Part shown: in pieces, positions 50,728 through 61,041 of the stretch
Position numbering within the stretch: position 1 is the stretch's first letter
Layout of the letters: each line of letters begins with the position of its first letter
NCBI RefSeq assembly: GCF_014180715.1
Contig: NZ_JACEFC010000007.1
Coordinates: forward strand, 1 to 64,000
Reading direction: 5' to 3'
Length of the DNA: 64,000 nt
Origin: Nocardioides stalactiti
GTDB taxonomy: Bacteria > Actinomycetota > Actinomycetes > Propionibacteriales > Nocardioidaceae
The notes under the pieces: model-generated
The model's database searches: none
Told to the model about the DNA's origin: nothing
What the model saw: only the letters and a program-made list of their open reading frames with translations
Position numbers and translations under genes: made by a program

Positions 50728-51113
50728 CGGTGCTGCTTCTCGACACTCACGTCCTGCTGTGGTGGGCAGCCGACGACCCGAGGCTCGGGGCCCGTCAGCG
50801 TAGCGCGATCGCCGACGCAGAGCGCCGCTACGTCGGCGCCGCCTCGGCCTACGAGATCGCGTTGAAGGTCCGACTCGGTCGACTGCCCGGCGGTCGTGGT
50901 GTCCTCGACGGCTGGCCGCGTCTGATGCGTGGTCTGCGTGCGACGGAGCTGTCGCTCTCGGTGGCCCACATGGCACGTGCCGGAGGACTGGACTGGGAGC
51001 ACCGCGACCCCTTCGATCGGATGCTCGTCGCCCAAGCACAGCTCGAAGGTGCGGTGCTGCTGACCGATGACGCTCGCATCCGGCACTTCGAAGACGTGCG
51101 GTCGACCTGGTGA
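50724..51113 (+). CDS. vapC: Type II toxin, VapC-like PIN-domain ribonuclease
   Basis: This 129-residue PIN domain starts MTVLLLDTHVLLWWAADD with Asp7. It continues with Glu44 in SAYEIALKVRLG, Asp95/Asp98 in HRDPFDRMLVAQA and Asp115/Asp116 in LLTDDARI, the acidic cluster that binds magnesium for RNA cleavage. VapC toxins typically cut tRNA or rRNA to slow growth. It is translationally coupled to the antitoxin. All active-site acids are intact, so the pair should be functional. Confidence 0.93.
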   Translation: MTVLLLDTHVLLWWAADDPRLGARQRSAIADAERRYVGAASAYEIALKVRLGRLPGGRGVLDGWPRLMRGLRATELSLSVAHMARAGGLDWEHRDPFDRMLVAQAQLEGAVLLTDDARIRHFEDVRSTW

Positions 51114-51121
51114 GACGAATT

Positions 51122-51141
51122 AACAGTCAGGCTTGACTGTT
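51122..51141. promoter_or_regulatory. Perfect palindrome AACAGTCA-GGCT-TGACTGTT
   Basis: A 20-bp inverted repeat with 8-bp perfect arms lies 26 bp before the GTG of the TetR gene that heads the Atu-like operon. It is the probable autoregulatory operator and controls the whole operon. Confidence 0.75.
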
Positions 51142-51167
51142 TGTTTCTGGCGGGTCATCCTGACGGC

Positions 51168-51788
51168 GTGACCTCGCAGACGACCCCCCGCGTTCCGCAG
51201 GAGGAGCGCACCCGGGCGATGCGGGCGCGGCTGCTGGAGGCGACCGTCGAGCTGTTGGTCGAGAAGGGCTTCAGCGGTACGACGACCACGCTGGTCTCCG
51301 AGCGGGCCGGGGTCAGCCGAGGCGCGCAGCTGCACCACTTCCCGACCAAGAACGACCTCGTCGTGGCTGCCGTCGCCCACCTCACCGAGCGGCGCGGGGA
51401 GGAGCTCGCCGAGCGGGCCGCGCGTCTCCCGTCCGGCGCCCAGCGCACTCCGGCGGTCATCCAGATGCTCGGCGACCACTTCGCCGGGCCGGTCTTCACC
51501 GCCGCGCTCGAGCTGTGGGTCGCGGCGCGCACCGACACCGCGCTGCTCGAGGCGGTGGGTCCGCTCGAGCGGCTGGTCGGCCGCGAGACCCACCAGATGA
51601 CCGTGCAGCTGCTCGGCGCCGACGAGTCGCAGCCCGGCGTCCGCGAGCTGATCCAGGCCACCCTCGACCTCGTGCGCGGCCTCGGCCTCGCCAGCACGCT
51701 CGGCGACGACACCCGTCGGCGCCGCCGGATCCTCGACCAGTGGGCGCACACCCTCGACGCCGCCCTGAACGGAGAGCACGACTCATGA
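51168..51788 (+). CDS. TetR family regulator heading the Atu-like operon
   Basis: GTG 51168 gives a 206-residue repressor with the helix-turn-helix RARLLEATVELLVEKGFSGTTTTLVSERAGVSRGAQLHHFPTKNDLVVAAV (about 20-65) and a helical ligand domain. ATG of the next gene overlaps its stop (ATGA), so it is part of the operon it most likely represses through the palindrome at 51122-51141. The probable inducer is an acyl-CoA or terpenoid intermediate of the pathway. Confidence 0.92.
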   Translation: MTSQTTPRVPQEERTRAMRARLLEATVELLVEKGFSGTTTTLVSERAGVSRGAQLHHFPTKNDLVVAAVAHLTERRGEELAERAARLPSGAQRTPAVIQMLGDHFAGPVFTAALELWVAARTDTALLEAVGPLERLVGRETHQMTVQLLGADESQPGVRELIQATLDLVRGLGLASTLGDDTRRRRRILDQWAHTLDAALNGEHDS

Positions 51789-52597
51789 GTGTCTTCGACG
51801 ACGTCTATGCCGACCTCACCGCCGAGGGCGACCAGCTGCGCGCGGTGGTCGCCGCTCTCGACGACGCGGCATGGGCGACGGTGACCCCGGCCGAGGGCTG
51901 GACGATCGCCACCACGATCGCCCACCTGCTCTGGACCGACGAGGTCGCCGCGCTGGCCGCGGTCGCGCACACGCCCGAGGGCAAGGAGGCGTGGGACGAG
52001 GTGGTCCTCAAGGCGATCGCCGACCCGACCGGGTTCGTCGACGCGAGCGCGTTCGAGGTCGCCGAGTCCGCACCGGCCGAGCTGCTCGCTCGCTGGGACG
52101 CCGGTCGCGCCGCCCTCGGCGCCGCTCTCGCCGGCGTCGAGGACGGCCAGAAGATGCCGTGGTTCGGCCCGCCGATGTCGCCGACGTCGATGGCGACCGC
52201 CCGGTTCATGGAGACCTGGGCCCACGCGCTCGACGTGTACGACGCCCTCGGCGGCGACCGCCCCGAGCCCACCGACCGGATCAAGCAGGTCGCCCACCTC
52301 GGCGTCCGGACCCGCAACTACTCCTTCTCCCAGAACGAGCTCGAACCGCCGGCCGAGGAGTTCCGCATCGAGCTGACCGCCCCGAGCGGTGGGCTCTGGG
52401 TCTGGGGGCCCGACGACGCGGCCCAGTCGGTGAAGGGATCGGCCTACGACTTCTGCCAGCTGGTCACCCAGCGGGTCCACCGCGACGACACCGACCTGGT
52501 CACCGTCGGTGACGAGGCCGAGCAGTGGCTGACCATCGCGCAGGCCTTCGCCGGTCCCGCCGGCGGCGGGCGCACCGCTGACGGAGCGACGGCATGA
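51785..52597 (+). CDS. TIGR03084-type metal-binding protein (DinB/maleylpyruvate isomerase-like)
   Basis: This 270-residue protein has the four-helix N-terminal DinB-like fold. It shows LTAEGDQLRAVVAALDDAAWATVTPAEGWTIATTIAHLLWTDEVA with the metal-ligand His in IAHL, and ARFMETWAHALDVYDALG with a second His pair. A C-terminal beta domain follows (LWVWGPDDAAQSVKGSAYDFC). It matches my memory of the TIGR03084 family, which accompanies AtuA-like genes in actinobacteria. Relatives use mycothiol as cofactor. The reaction is unknown. It overlaps both neighbours by ATGA. Confidence 0.88.
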   Translation: MSVFDDVYADLTAEGDQLRAVVAALDDAAWATVTPAEGWTIATTIAHLLWTDEVAALAAVAHTPEGKEAWDEVVLKAIADPTGFVDASAFEVAESAPAELLARWDAGRAALGAALAGVEDGQKMPWFGPPMSPTSMATARFMETWAHALDVYDALGGDRPEPTDRIKQVAHLGVRTRNYSFSQNELEPPAEEFRIELTAPSGGLWVWGPDDAAQSVKGSAYDFCQLVTQRVHRDDTDLVTVGDEAEQWLTIAQAFAGPAGGGRTADGATA

Positions 52598-54354
52598 CCG
52601 ACGTCATCCGGATCGGCAACTGCTCGGGCTTCTACGGCGACCGCCTCTCGGCCTTCCGGGAGATGCTCGAGGGGGGCCCGCTCGACTACCTGACCGGCGA
52701 CTACCTCGCCGAGCTCACCATGCTCATCCTCGGCAAGGACACCTTCAAGGACCCGAACCTGGGCTACGCCCGGACCTTCGTGAAGCAGGCCGAGGATGCC
52801 CTGGGCCTGGCTCTCGAGAAGGGCGTCCAGGTCGTCGTCAACGCCGGCGGGGTCAACCCCCGAGGCCTCGCCGACAAGCTGCGCGAGGTCACCACGGGCC
52901 TGGGCCTCGACGCCAAGATCGCCCACGTCGAGGGCGACGACATCCGCAGCCAGGTCGCCGAGCTCGGCCTCGTCCACGAGACCTACGGCAACCCGCTCAC
53001 CGCCAACGCCTACCTCGGCGGCTTCGGCATCGCCGCGGCGCTCACCCAGGGCGCGGACCTCGTCGTCACCGGCCGGGTCACCGACGCATCGGTCGTCGTC
53101 GGCCCGGCGGTCGCGCACTTCGGCTGGACTCCCGAGTCGTACGACGAGCTCGCCGGCGCCGTGGTCGCCGGACACATCATCGAGTGCGGCACCCAGGCGA
53201 CGGGCGGCAACTTCAGCGGCTTCCTCGACCTCCCCCGTCGCGACCTCCCGCTGGGGTTCCCGATCGCCGAGCTCGGCAGCGACGGCTCGATGGTCATCAC
53301 CAAGCACGAGGGCACCGGCGGGGCGGTCACGGTCGACACCGTCACCGCCCAGCTCGTCTACGAGATCCAGTCGACCCGCTACCTCAACCCCGACGTCACG
53401 GTCGACCTCACCTCGCTCCGCCTGGAGCAGGTCGGGCCCGAGGACGGGGACCGGGTCGCCGTCACGGGCGTGAAGGGCAGCCCGCCGCCGGAGAGGCTCA
53501 AGGCGTGCCTCAACTACTTCGCGGGCTTCCGCAACTCCGCCGAGTTCGTCGTCACGGGTCTCGAGGCCGACGCCAAGGTTGCGTGGATCAAGGCGCAGGT
53601 CGAGCGGGCGCTCGGACCGGAGGGCGCCGGCCGGCCGGCGAAGGTCGAGTGGTCGGGCGTGCGGGCCGTCCAGCCCGACGCCGACACCGAGGAGGGCGCC
53701 TCGATGCTGCTCCGGGTGACGGCGTTCGACGCCGACAACGCCAAGGTGAGCAAGGGGCTCACCGCCCCGATCATCGAGCTCGCGCTGGCGTCGTACCCGG
53801 GGTTCAGCGTGACCCGGATGCCCGGGCCCGGCACGGCCTACGGCGTCTACAGCCCCGCCTACGTCCCGCGCAGCACCGTCGAGCACACGGTCGTCCACCA
53901 CGACGGCACGCGCGAGGTGATCGCCGACCCCAAGACCGCCGACGTGCCGATCGACCTCGCCGAGGGCCAGCGGCCCTCGCCCTACCCGGCCCCGCAGGAC
54001 AAGCTCACCCGACGGATCCCGCTGGGCACCTTCGTCCACGGACGGTCCGGTGACAAGGGCGGCGACGCCAACATCGGCCTCTGGGTGAAGAACGACGGCC
54101 ATCCCAAGTACGCCGAGCGCGTGACCTGGCTGACCAAGTACATGTCGCGCCGACGGGTCCGTGAGCTCATCCCCGAGGCCGCCGACCTCGAGGTCGAGGT
54201 CTACGTCCTGCCCAACCTCGGCGGCATCAACATCCTCATCCACGGCCTGCTCGACGAGGGCGTGGCCGCCACCGCCCGGTTCGACCCGCAGGCCAAGGGC
54301 CTCGCGGAGTGGATCCGCTCCCGCCTCGTCAACATCGAAGGGAATGTCCTATGA
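52594..54354 (+). CDS. AtuA family protein (acyclic terpene utilisation, DUF1446)
   Basis: This 586-residue protein begins MTDVIRIGNCSGFYGDRLSAFREMLEGGPLDYLTGDYLAELTM, the AtuA signature. It also has QVVVNAGGVNPRGLADKL, VVTGRVTDASVVVGPAV and HIIECGTQATGGNFSGF. After about 480 a second domain (GTFVHGRSGDKGGDANIGLWVK) corresponds to the small AtuA-like ferredoxin-fold protein that is separate in some species and fused here. AtuA is needed for citronellol/geraniol breakdown in Pseudomonas, but its reaction is not settled. Downstream lies a 22-codon mini-ORF, not the dehydrogenase directly. Confidence 0.92.
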   Translation: MTDVIRIGNCSGFYGDRLSAFREMLEGGPLDYLTGDYLAELTMLILGKDTFKDPNLGYARTFVKQAEDALGLALEKGVQVVVNAGGVNPRGLADKLREVTTGLGLDAKIAHVEGDDIRSQVAELGLVHETYGNPLTANAYLGGFGIAAALTQGADLVVTGRVTDASVVVGPAVAHFGWTPESYDELAGAVVAGHIIECGTQATGGNFSGFLDLPRRDLPLGFPIAELGSDGSMVITKHEGTGGAVTVDTVTAQLVYEIQSTRYLNPDVTVDLTSLRLEQVGPEDGDRVAVTGVKGSPPPERLKACLNYFAGFRNSAEFVVTGLEADAKVAWIKAQVERALGPEGAGRPAKVEWSGVRAVQPDADTEEGASMLLRVTAFDADNAKVSKGLTAPIIELALASYPGFSVTRMPGPGTAYGVYSPAYVPRSTVEHTVVHHDGTREVIADPKTADVPIDLAEGQRPSPYPAPQDKLTRRIPLGTFVHGRSGDKGGDANIGLWVKNDGHPKYAERVTWLTKYMSRRRVRELIPEAADLEVEVYVLPNLGGINILIHGLLDEGVAATARFDPQAKGLAEWIRSRLVNIEGNVL

Positions 54355-54419
54355 ACCACCCCACGAAGTTCTTCTCCCCCGCTGCGCTCCTCCGAACGAC
54401 TTCGCGGGGGCCCCGGTGA
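54351..54419 (+). CDS. 22-codon mini-ORF bridging atuA and the acyl-CoA dehydrogenase
   Basis: ATG 54351 overlaps the AtuA stop (ATGA) and its TGA at 54417-54419 overlaps the GTG start of the next gene. The peptide begins MNHPTKFFSPAALLRTT. The interval contains a palindromic GC element. The mini-ORF may only be the trace of an inserted repeat, but it keeps ribosomes moving across the gap. Expression is unproven. Confidence 0.4.
   Translation: MNHPTKFFSPAALLRTTSRGPR
54376..54410. repeat. Palindromic element CCCCCGC ... GCGGGGG within the operon
   Basis: Arms at 54376-54382 and 54404-54410 enclose a second small hairpin, CGAA-CGAC-TTCG (54393-54404). CGAAGT at 54364-54369 can also pair with ACTTCG at 54399-54404. 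It looks like a small inserted palindrome between two otherwise overlapping genes. Confidence 0.5.
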
Positions 54420-55570
54420 CGACGTTCAACCACGGCTTCACCGAGGAGCAGGTCGCGCTCAAGGCCTCGGCCCTGGAGTTCACCAAGCGCGAGGTGACGC
54501 CCTTCCTCGACCAGTGGGAGAAGGACGGCGAGATCCCGCGCGAGTTCCAGAAGAAGCTCGCGCACGGCGGCTTCCTCGGTGTGGGGGTCCCCGAGGAGGT
54601 CGGCGGCGACGGCGGCACCCTCATCGACGCCTGCGCGATGCAGGAGGGGTTCATGGAGGGAGGCTGGTCCGGCGGCCTGATGGCCTCGGCCTTCACCCAC
54701 GGAATCGCGATCCCGCACATCATCCAGAACGGCTCCGCCGAGCTCATCGACACCTACGTGCGCCCGGTGCTCACCGGCGACATGATCGGCTCGCTCGGCA
54801 TCACCGAGCCCGGCACCGGTTCGGACGTCGCGGGGCTCACGACCCGCGCGGTCCGCGACGGCGACCACTACGTCATCAACGGGGCCAAGACGTTCATCAC
54901 CTCCTCGGTGCGCGGAGACTTCGTCGTCACCGCGGTCCGGACGGCCGACACCGGCGCCCACGGGTTGTCGATGATCGTCGTGCCGAAGGGGACGCCCGGG
55001 TTCACCGTGTCGCGCAAGCTCGACAAGATGGGTTGGCTCGCCTCCGACACCGGCGAGCTCTCCTACGTCGACGTCCGCGTGCCGGTCGCCAACCTCGTCG
55101 GCCAGGAGAACCACGGCTTCTACTACATCGCCCAGAACTTCGTCTCGGAGCGGATCTGGCTCGCGCTCCTCGGCTACGGCCACGCGTTGCGCTGCCTCAA
55201 CCTGAGCGTGCAGTACTGCCGCGACCGCGAGACGTTCGGCAAGCCGCTGCTGGCCAACCAGGTGGTGCGCGCGAAGCTGACCGAGATGCACCGCCAGGTC
55301 GCGGTCGCTCGCAGCTACACCCTCGAGGTGGCGAAGCGGTACGACGCCGGGGAGGACGTCATCGCCGAGGCCTGCCTGGCGAAGCAGACCGCCGTGGACA
55401 CCGCCGTGTGGGTGGCCGACCAGGCCGTCCAGCTCCACGGAGGGATGGGCTACATGCGCGAGTCCGAGGTCGAGCGGCACTACCGCGACGTCCGGCTGCT
55501 GCCGATCGGTGGTGGTGCGACCGAGGTCCTCACCGACCTCGCCGCCCGACTGCTGGGGTACGCCTCGTGA
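54416..55570 (+). CDS. Acyl-CoA dehydrogenase (AtuD/FadE type)
   Basis: GTG 54416 gives a 384-residue FAD enzyme with LGITEPGTGSDVAGLTTRAVRDGDHYVINGAKTFITS, YIAQNFVSERIWLALLGYGHALRCLNLSVQYCRDRETFGKPL and QLHGGMGYMRESEVERHYRDVRLLPIGGGATEV. These are the standard FAD and substrate motifs. It introduces the alpha,beta double bond into an acyl-CoA. In the Pseudomonas atu pathway this position is citronellyl-CoA dehydrogenase. The carboxylase genes nearby suggest a branched substrate. The start overlaps the mini-ORF stop. Confidence 0.93.
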   Translation: MTTFNHGFTEEQVALKASALEFTKREVTPFLDQWEKDGEIPREFQKKLAHGGFLGVGVPEEVGGDGGTLIDACAMQEGFMEGGWSGGLMASAFTHGIAIPHIIQNGSAELIDTYVRPVLTGDMIGSLGITEPGTGSDVAGLTTRAVRDGDHYVINGAKTFITSSVRGDFVVTAVRTADTGAHGLSMIVVPKGTPGFTVSRKLDKMGWLASDTGELSYVDVRVPVANLVGQENHGFYYIAQNFVSERIWLALLGYGHALRCLNLSVQYCRDRETFGKPLLANQVVRAKLTEMHRQVAVARSYTLEVAKRYDAGEDVIAEACLAKQTAVDTAVWVADQAVQLHGGMGYMRESEVERHYRDVRLLPIGGGATEVLTDLAARLLGYAS

Positions 55571-56039
55571 GCGGGCTGACGCGCGAGGTGACGATGTCGA
55601 TCGCCGCCCCGCCCGAGAAGGTCTGGGACCTGGTGAGCGACGTCACCCGGATCGGCGAGTTCTCGCCGGAGACGTTCGAGGCGCAGTGGACCCACGGCGC
55701 GACCGGGCCTGCGGTCGGCGCCCGGTTCAAGGGCCACGTGAAGCGCAACGGCGTCGGTCCGACGTACTGGTCGCCGTGCACGGTGACCAAGTGCGTGGAG
55801 CCGGGGTCCGACGGTTCGGGGGTGTTCGAGTTCGCCGTCGGTCTCGACGGCAGCGCCTGGACCAACTGGGGCTACCAGCTCACGCCCGAGGGCGAGGGGA
55901 CCCGCGTGACGGAGTACTTCCGGCTCGAGCCGAAGTGGTTCCTCCGCGGCTACTGGATGGTGCTGGGGACGCTGCGCGGCCGTACCAACGAGCGCGGCAT
56001 GCGCACCACCCTCACCCGGATGAAGGAGGTGCTGGAGGG

Positions 56040-56043
<4 letters not shown>
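55567..56043 (+). CDS. SRPBCC (START-like) family protein
   Basis: This 158-residue protein starts LTREVTMSIAAPPEKVWDLVSDVTRIGEFSPETFEAQW, the typical polyketide-cyclase/START-like N-terminus. It continues with strands and a long C-terminal helix (GMRTTLTRMKEVLEG). Such proteins bind hydrophobic ligands in a deep cavity. It overlaps both neighbours (GTGA and ATGA), so it is an integral member of the operon, perhaps a binding or aldolase-like accessory for acyl-CoA intermediates. No catalytic residues can be assigned. Confidence 0.88.
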
Positions 56044-57658
<1,615 letters not shown>

Positions 57659-57662
<4 letters not shown>

Positions 57663-59647
57663 CCATCACTCGACTGCTCGTCGCCAACCGTGGCGAGATC
57701 GCGCGGCGGGTCTTCCGGACCTGTCGTGACCTCGGCATCGAGACCGTCGCCGTCCACTCCGACGCCGATGCGGGGATGCCGTTCGTGCGCGACGCGGACG
57801 CCGCCGTACGGCTCCCGGGCAACGCGCCGGCCGAGACCTACCTGCGGGGCGACCTCGTGATCGCGGCCGCCCGGGCCGCCGGTGCCGACGCGATCCATCC
57901 CGGCTACGGCTTCCTGTCGGAGAACGCCGCGTTCGCACAGCAGGTGATCGACGCCGGCCTGACGTGGGTCGGCCCTGCGCCCGACTCGATCGAGCGGATG
58001 GGCTCCAAGATCGAGTCAAAGAAGCTCATGGAGGCGGCTGGCGTCCCGGTCCTCGGTGAGCTCACCGCCGACACCGCGACCGTCGAGGACCTCCCGGTGC
58101 TGGTGAAGGCCAGCGCGGGGGGTGGCGGCCGCGGCATGCGGGTCGTCCGCGAGCTCGACAGGCTCGCGGGCGAGATCGCGACCGCGCAGGCCGAGGCGGC
58201 GTCGGCGTTCGGCGACGGCACCGTCTTCGTCGAGCCCTACATCCAGAGCGGGCGCCACGTCGAGGTCCAGGTCCTCGGCACCGCGGACGGCACGATCGTC
58301 CTCGGTGAGCGCGACTGCTCGGTGCAGCGCCGTCACCAGAAGGTGATCGAGGAGGCGCCCGCCCCGGGCCTGCCCGACGCCACGCGCAAGTCGCTGCACG
58401 AGGCGGCCAAGGCGGCCGCCGAGGCGATCGACTACCGCGGCGCCGGCACCGTCGAGTTCCTGTACGACGTCGCCAAGGACCGGTTCTACTTCCTGGAGAT
58501 GAACACCCGGCTGCAGGTCGAGCACCCGGTCACCGAGGCCGTCTTCGGCGTCGACCTGGTCGCGCTCCAGATCGCCGTCGCCGAGGGCCGCTCCCTCGCG
58601 GACCTCGAGGTGGGATCGCCGACCGGGCACGCGATCGAGGTGCGGCTCTACGCCGAGGATCCGGCGGCCGGCTACCAGCCCCAGTCCGGGACCATCACCC
58701 GGTTCGAGATCCCGGGAGTCGTCAGCGAGTTCATCACGACGGGTCAGGGCATCCGCCTCGACTCGGGCGTCGGTGCCGGTGACGCGATCGGCACCTTCTA
58801 CGACGCGATGATCGCCAAGGTGATCGTCTGGGCGCCGTCGCGCGACCAGGCGCTGCGCCAGCTCGCCGGGACGCTCGCCCGAGCGGAGGTCCACGGCCTG
58901 CGCACCAACCGTGACCTCTTGGTCAACCTGCTCCGCGACCCCGTGGTCGTCGACGCGACGATGGACACCACCTGGCTCGACGGCTCGGACCTCACCGTCC
59001 TCGGCGCGGCTCCCGGTGGTGCGGCCGCCGCCCCGCTGTCGGGCTTCGCCGCCGCGATCGCCCTGGCCGAACGGGCTCGGCTCGCGGCCGCGGTGCAGAC
59101 CCGGATCCCGACAGGGTTCCGCAACGTGGTGTCCCAGCCGCAGGAGACGGTCTTCCTCGTCGGCGACGGCGAGGAGCTCGCTGTCCACTGGTACGGCGGG
59201 CGGGACCTCACCTCCGCCGACCTCGACGACGTCACCGTCATCGGCGCGGGGCCGGACGAGGTCGTGCTGGAGGTCGCCGGCGTGCGCCGTACCTTCAACG
59301 TCCACGTCACCGGGGACGCCGGGCAGGAGTCGGTCGACGTCGAGTCGCCGCTCGGCCACGTCTCGCTGCGCCGCAAGCCGCGGTTCGTCGACCCGTCGAC
59401 GCAGGTCGCCGAGGGGTCACTGCTGGCACCGATGCCGGGCAGCGTCGTCGCCGTGCACGCCCAGGTCGGCGACGTCGTCGCCGAGGGGCAGGCCCTGCTG
59501 GTCATGGAGGCCATGAAGATGCAGCACACCATCGCCGCGCCGTACTCCGGCACGGTCACCGAGCTCGCGGCCAGCACCGGCCAGCAGGTGGAGGCGGGCA
59601 CCGTGCTCGCCGTCGTCACCCCCGACTCCGACAACGAAGAGGACTGA
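57659..59647 (+). CDS. Acyl-CoA carboxylase alpha subunit (biotin carboxylase/biotin carrier)
   Basis: This 662-residue protein has a biotin carboxylase domain (about 1-445: RLLVANRGEIARRVFRTCRDLGI, the glycine-rich ATP loop KASAGGGGRGMRVV, and EMNTRLQVEHPVTE). A linker domain and a C-terminal biotinyl domain follow, with Lys620 in VMEAMKMQHT. The pair forms an alpha/beta acyl-CoA carboxylase like methylcrotonyl- or geranyl-CoA carboxylase (AtuF/AtuC). It uses ATP and bicarbonate. It is needed to make a branched acyl-CoA accessible to beta-oxidation. It starts in an ATGA overlap. Confidence 0.95.
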
Positions 59648-59650
59648 TCC

Positions 59651-60817
59651 ATGACCATCAACTTCACCGAGCCGGAGGAGCGCGTCGCGCTGCGCGAGGC
59701 GGTCAAGAAGCTCGCCAGCAAGTACGGGCGTGAGTTCGTCGAGAAGCAGACCCGCGAGGGCGGGAAGATGACCGAGATGTGGCTCGAGATGGGCCAGAAC
59801 GGCTTCCTCGGCGTCAACATCCCGGAGGAGCACGGCGGCGGTGGCGGCGGCATGGCCGACCTCGCCGCGGTGCTGGAGGAGAGCGCCGCGGCCGGCGCGC
59901 CGCTGCTCATGATGGTGGTCTCACCGGCGATCTGCGGGTCGATCATCAGCCGCTGCGGCACCGAGGACCAGAAGAAGCGGTGGCTCCCGGGGATCGCCGA
60001 CGGCACCCTGCTGATGGCCTTCGGCATCACCGAGGCCGACGCCGGTTCCAACTCCCACAACATCACCACCACCGCGACGCGCGACGGTGACACCTGGGTG
60101 CTCAAGGGCCAGAAGACCTTCATCTCCGGCGTGGACGAGGCCCAGTCGGTGCTGATCGTGTCCCGCACCGAGGACGCCAAGACCGGCAAGCTCAAGCCTG
60201 CGCTGTTCGTCGTGCCGACCGACGCCGAGGGCTTCACCAAGCAGCCGATCCCGATGGCCTGGCAGGCGCCGGAGAAGCAGTTCACGCTGTTCCTCGACGA
60301 CGTGCGACTGCCCGCCGACGCACTCGTCGGTGACGAGGACGCCGGCCTGTGGCAGCTCTTCGCGGGCCTGAACCCCGAGCGCATCATGGGCGCCGCGATG
60401 TCGTGCGGTGCGGCGCGGTACGCGATCGACCGGGCCGTCGAGTACGCCAAGACCCGCAGCGTCTGGAAGGACCAGCCGATCGGCGCCCACCAAGGCATCC
60501 AGCACCCGATCGCCAAGGTCAAGATCGAGCTCGAGCAGGCCCGCCTGCTGTGGCAGAAGGCGGCCGCCCTCTACGACGCGGGCGACGACTTCACCGCGGG
60601 CGAGTACGCCAACATGGCCAAGTACGCCGGCGGCGAGGTGTCCTGCAACGCCGCCGACGTCGCCGTCCACACCCACGGTGGCAACGGACTCACCGTCGAG
60701 TACGGACTCGGCAACCTGCTGGTCGCCTCCCGCCTGGGCCGGATCGCCCCCGTCAGCCGGGAGATGATCCTCAACTTCGTCGCGATGCACACCCTGGGCC
60801 TCCCGAAGTCCTACTGA
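59651..60817 (+). CDS. Acyl-CoA dehydrogenase, last gene of the operon
   Basis: This 388-residue protein is a second FadE-type enzyme, with FGITEADAGSNSHNITTTATRDGDTWVLKGQKTFISG, LNPERIMGAAMSCGAARYAIDRAVEYAKTRSVWKDQPIGAHQ and HTHGGNGLTVEYGLGNLLVASRLGRIAPVSREM. Its C-terminal substrate region differs from the first dehydrogenase, suggesting a different chain or step. It starts 3 bp after the carboxylase stop. The only sequence between it and the convergent LuxR gene is the tandem hairpin array. Confidence 0.95.
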   Translation: MTINFTEPEERVALREAVKKLASKYGREFVEKQTREGGKMTEMWLEMGQNGFLGVNIPEEHGGGGGGMADLAAVLEESAAAGAPLLMMVVSPAICGSIISRCGTEDQKKRWLPGIADGTLLMAFGITEADAGSNSHNITTTATRDGDTWVLKGQKTFISGVDEAQSVLIVSRTEDAKTGKLKPALFVVPTDAEGFTKQPIPMAWQAPEKQFTLFLDDVRLPADALVGDEDAGLWQLFAGLNPERIMGAAMSCGAARYAIDRAVEYAKTRSVWKDQPIGAHQGIQHPIAKVKIELEQARLLWQKAAALYDAGDDFTAGEYANMAKYAGGEVSCNAADVAVHTHGGNGLTVEYGLGNLLVASRLGRIAPVSREMILNFVAMHTLGLPKSY

Positions 60818-60822
60818 CCCAC

Positions 60823-61041
60823 GAACTTGCACGGTTTGGTCGCCGAACTTGCAGGGTTTGGTCGCCGAACTTGCAGGGTTTGGTCGCCGAACTTGCAGGG
60901 GTTTGGTCGCCGAACTTGCAGGGTTTGGTCGACCGACCGGGGCAGGTCAATGCGAACTTCGCGGGTTCGGCGACCGAACTTCGCGGGTTCGGCGACCGAA
61001 GTGTGCGGGTTCGTCGACCGAAGTGTGCGGGTTCGTCAGGC
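60823..61041. repeat. Tandem array of 22-bp hairpin-forming repeats
   Basis: About nine head-to-tail units fill the gap between two convergent genes. They fall into three sub-families. Type A is GAACTTGCAGGG plus ten bases, units starting at 60823, 60845, 60867, 60889 and 60912; the fourth has one extra G. Type B starts GAACTTCGCGGG at 60954 and 60976. Type C starts GAAGTGTGCGGG at 60998 and 61020. A degenerate stretch of 19 bp separates A from B. In A and B the sequence around each unit pairs CCGAAC with GTTTGG or GTTCGG, so the stem is kept through G-U pairs. The last unit includes the stop of the LuxR gene (61036-61038). It probably terminates both transcripts. Confidence 0.85.

Noticed and set aside
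60823-61041. CRISPR array
   Set aside because: Units are 22 bp, directly abutting and without unique spacers, and no cas genes are near.
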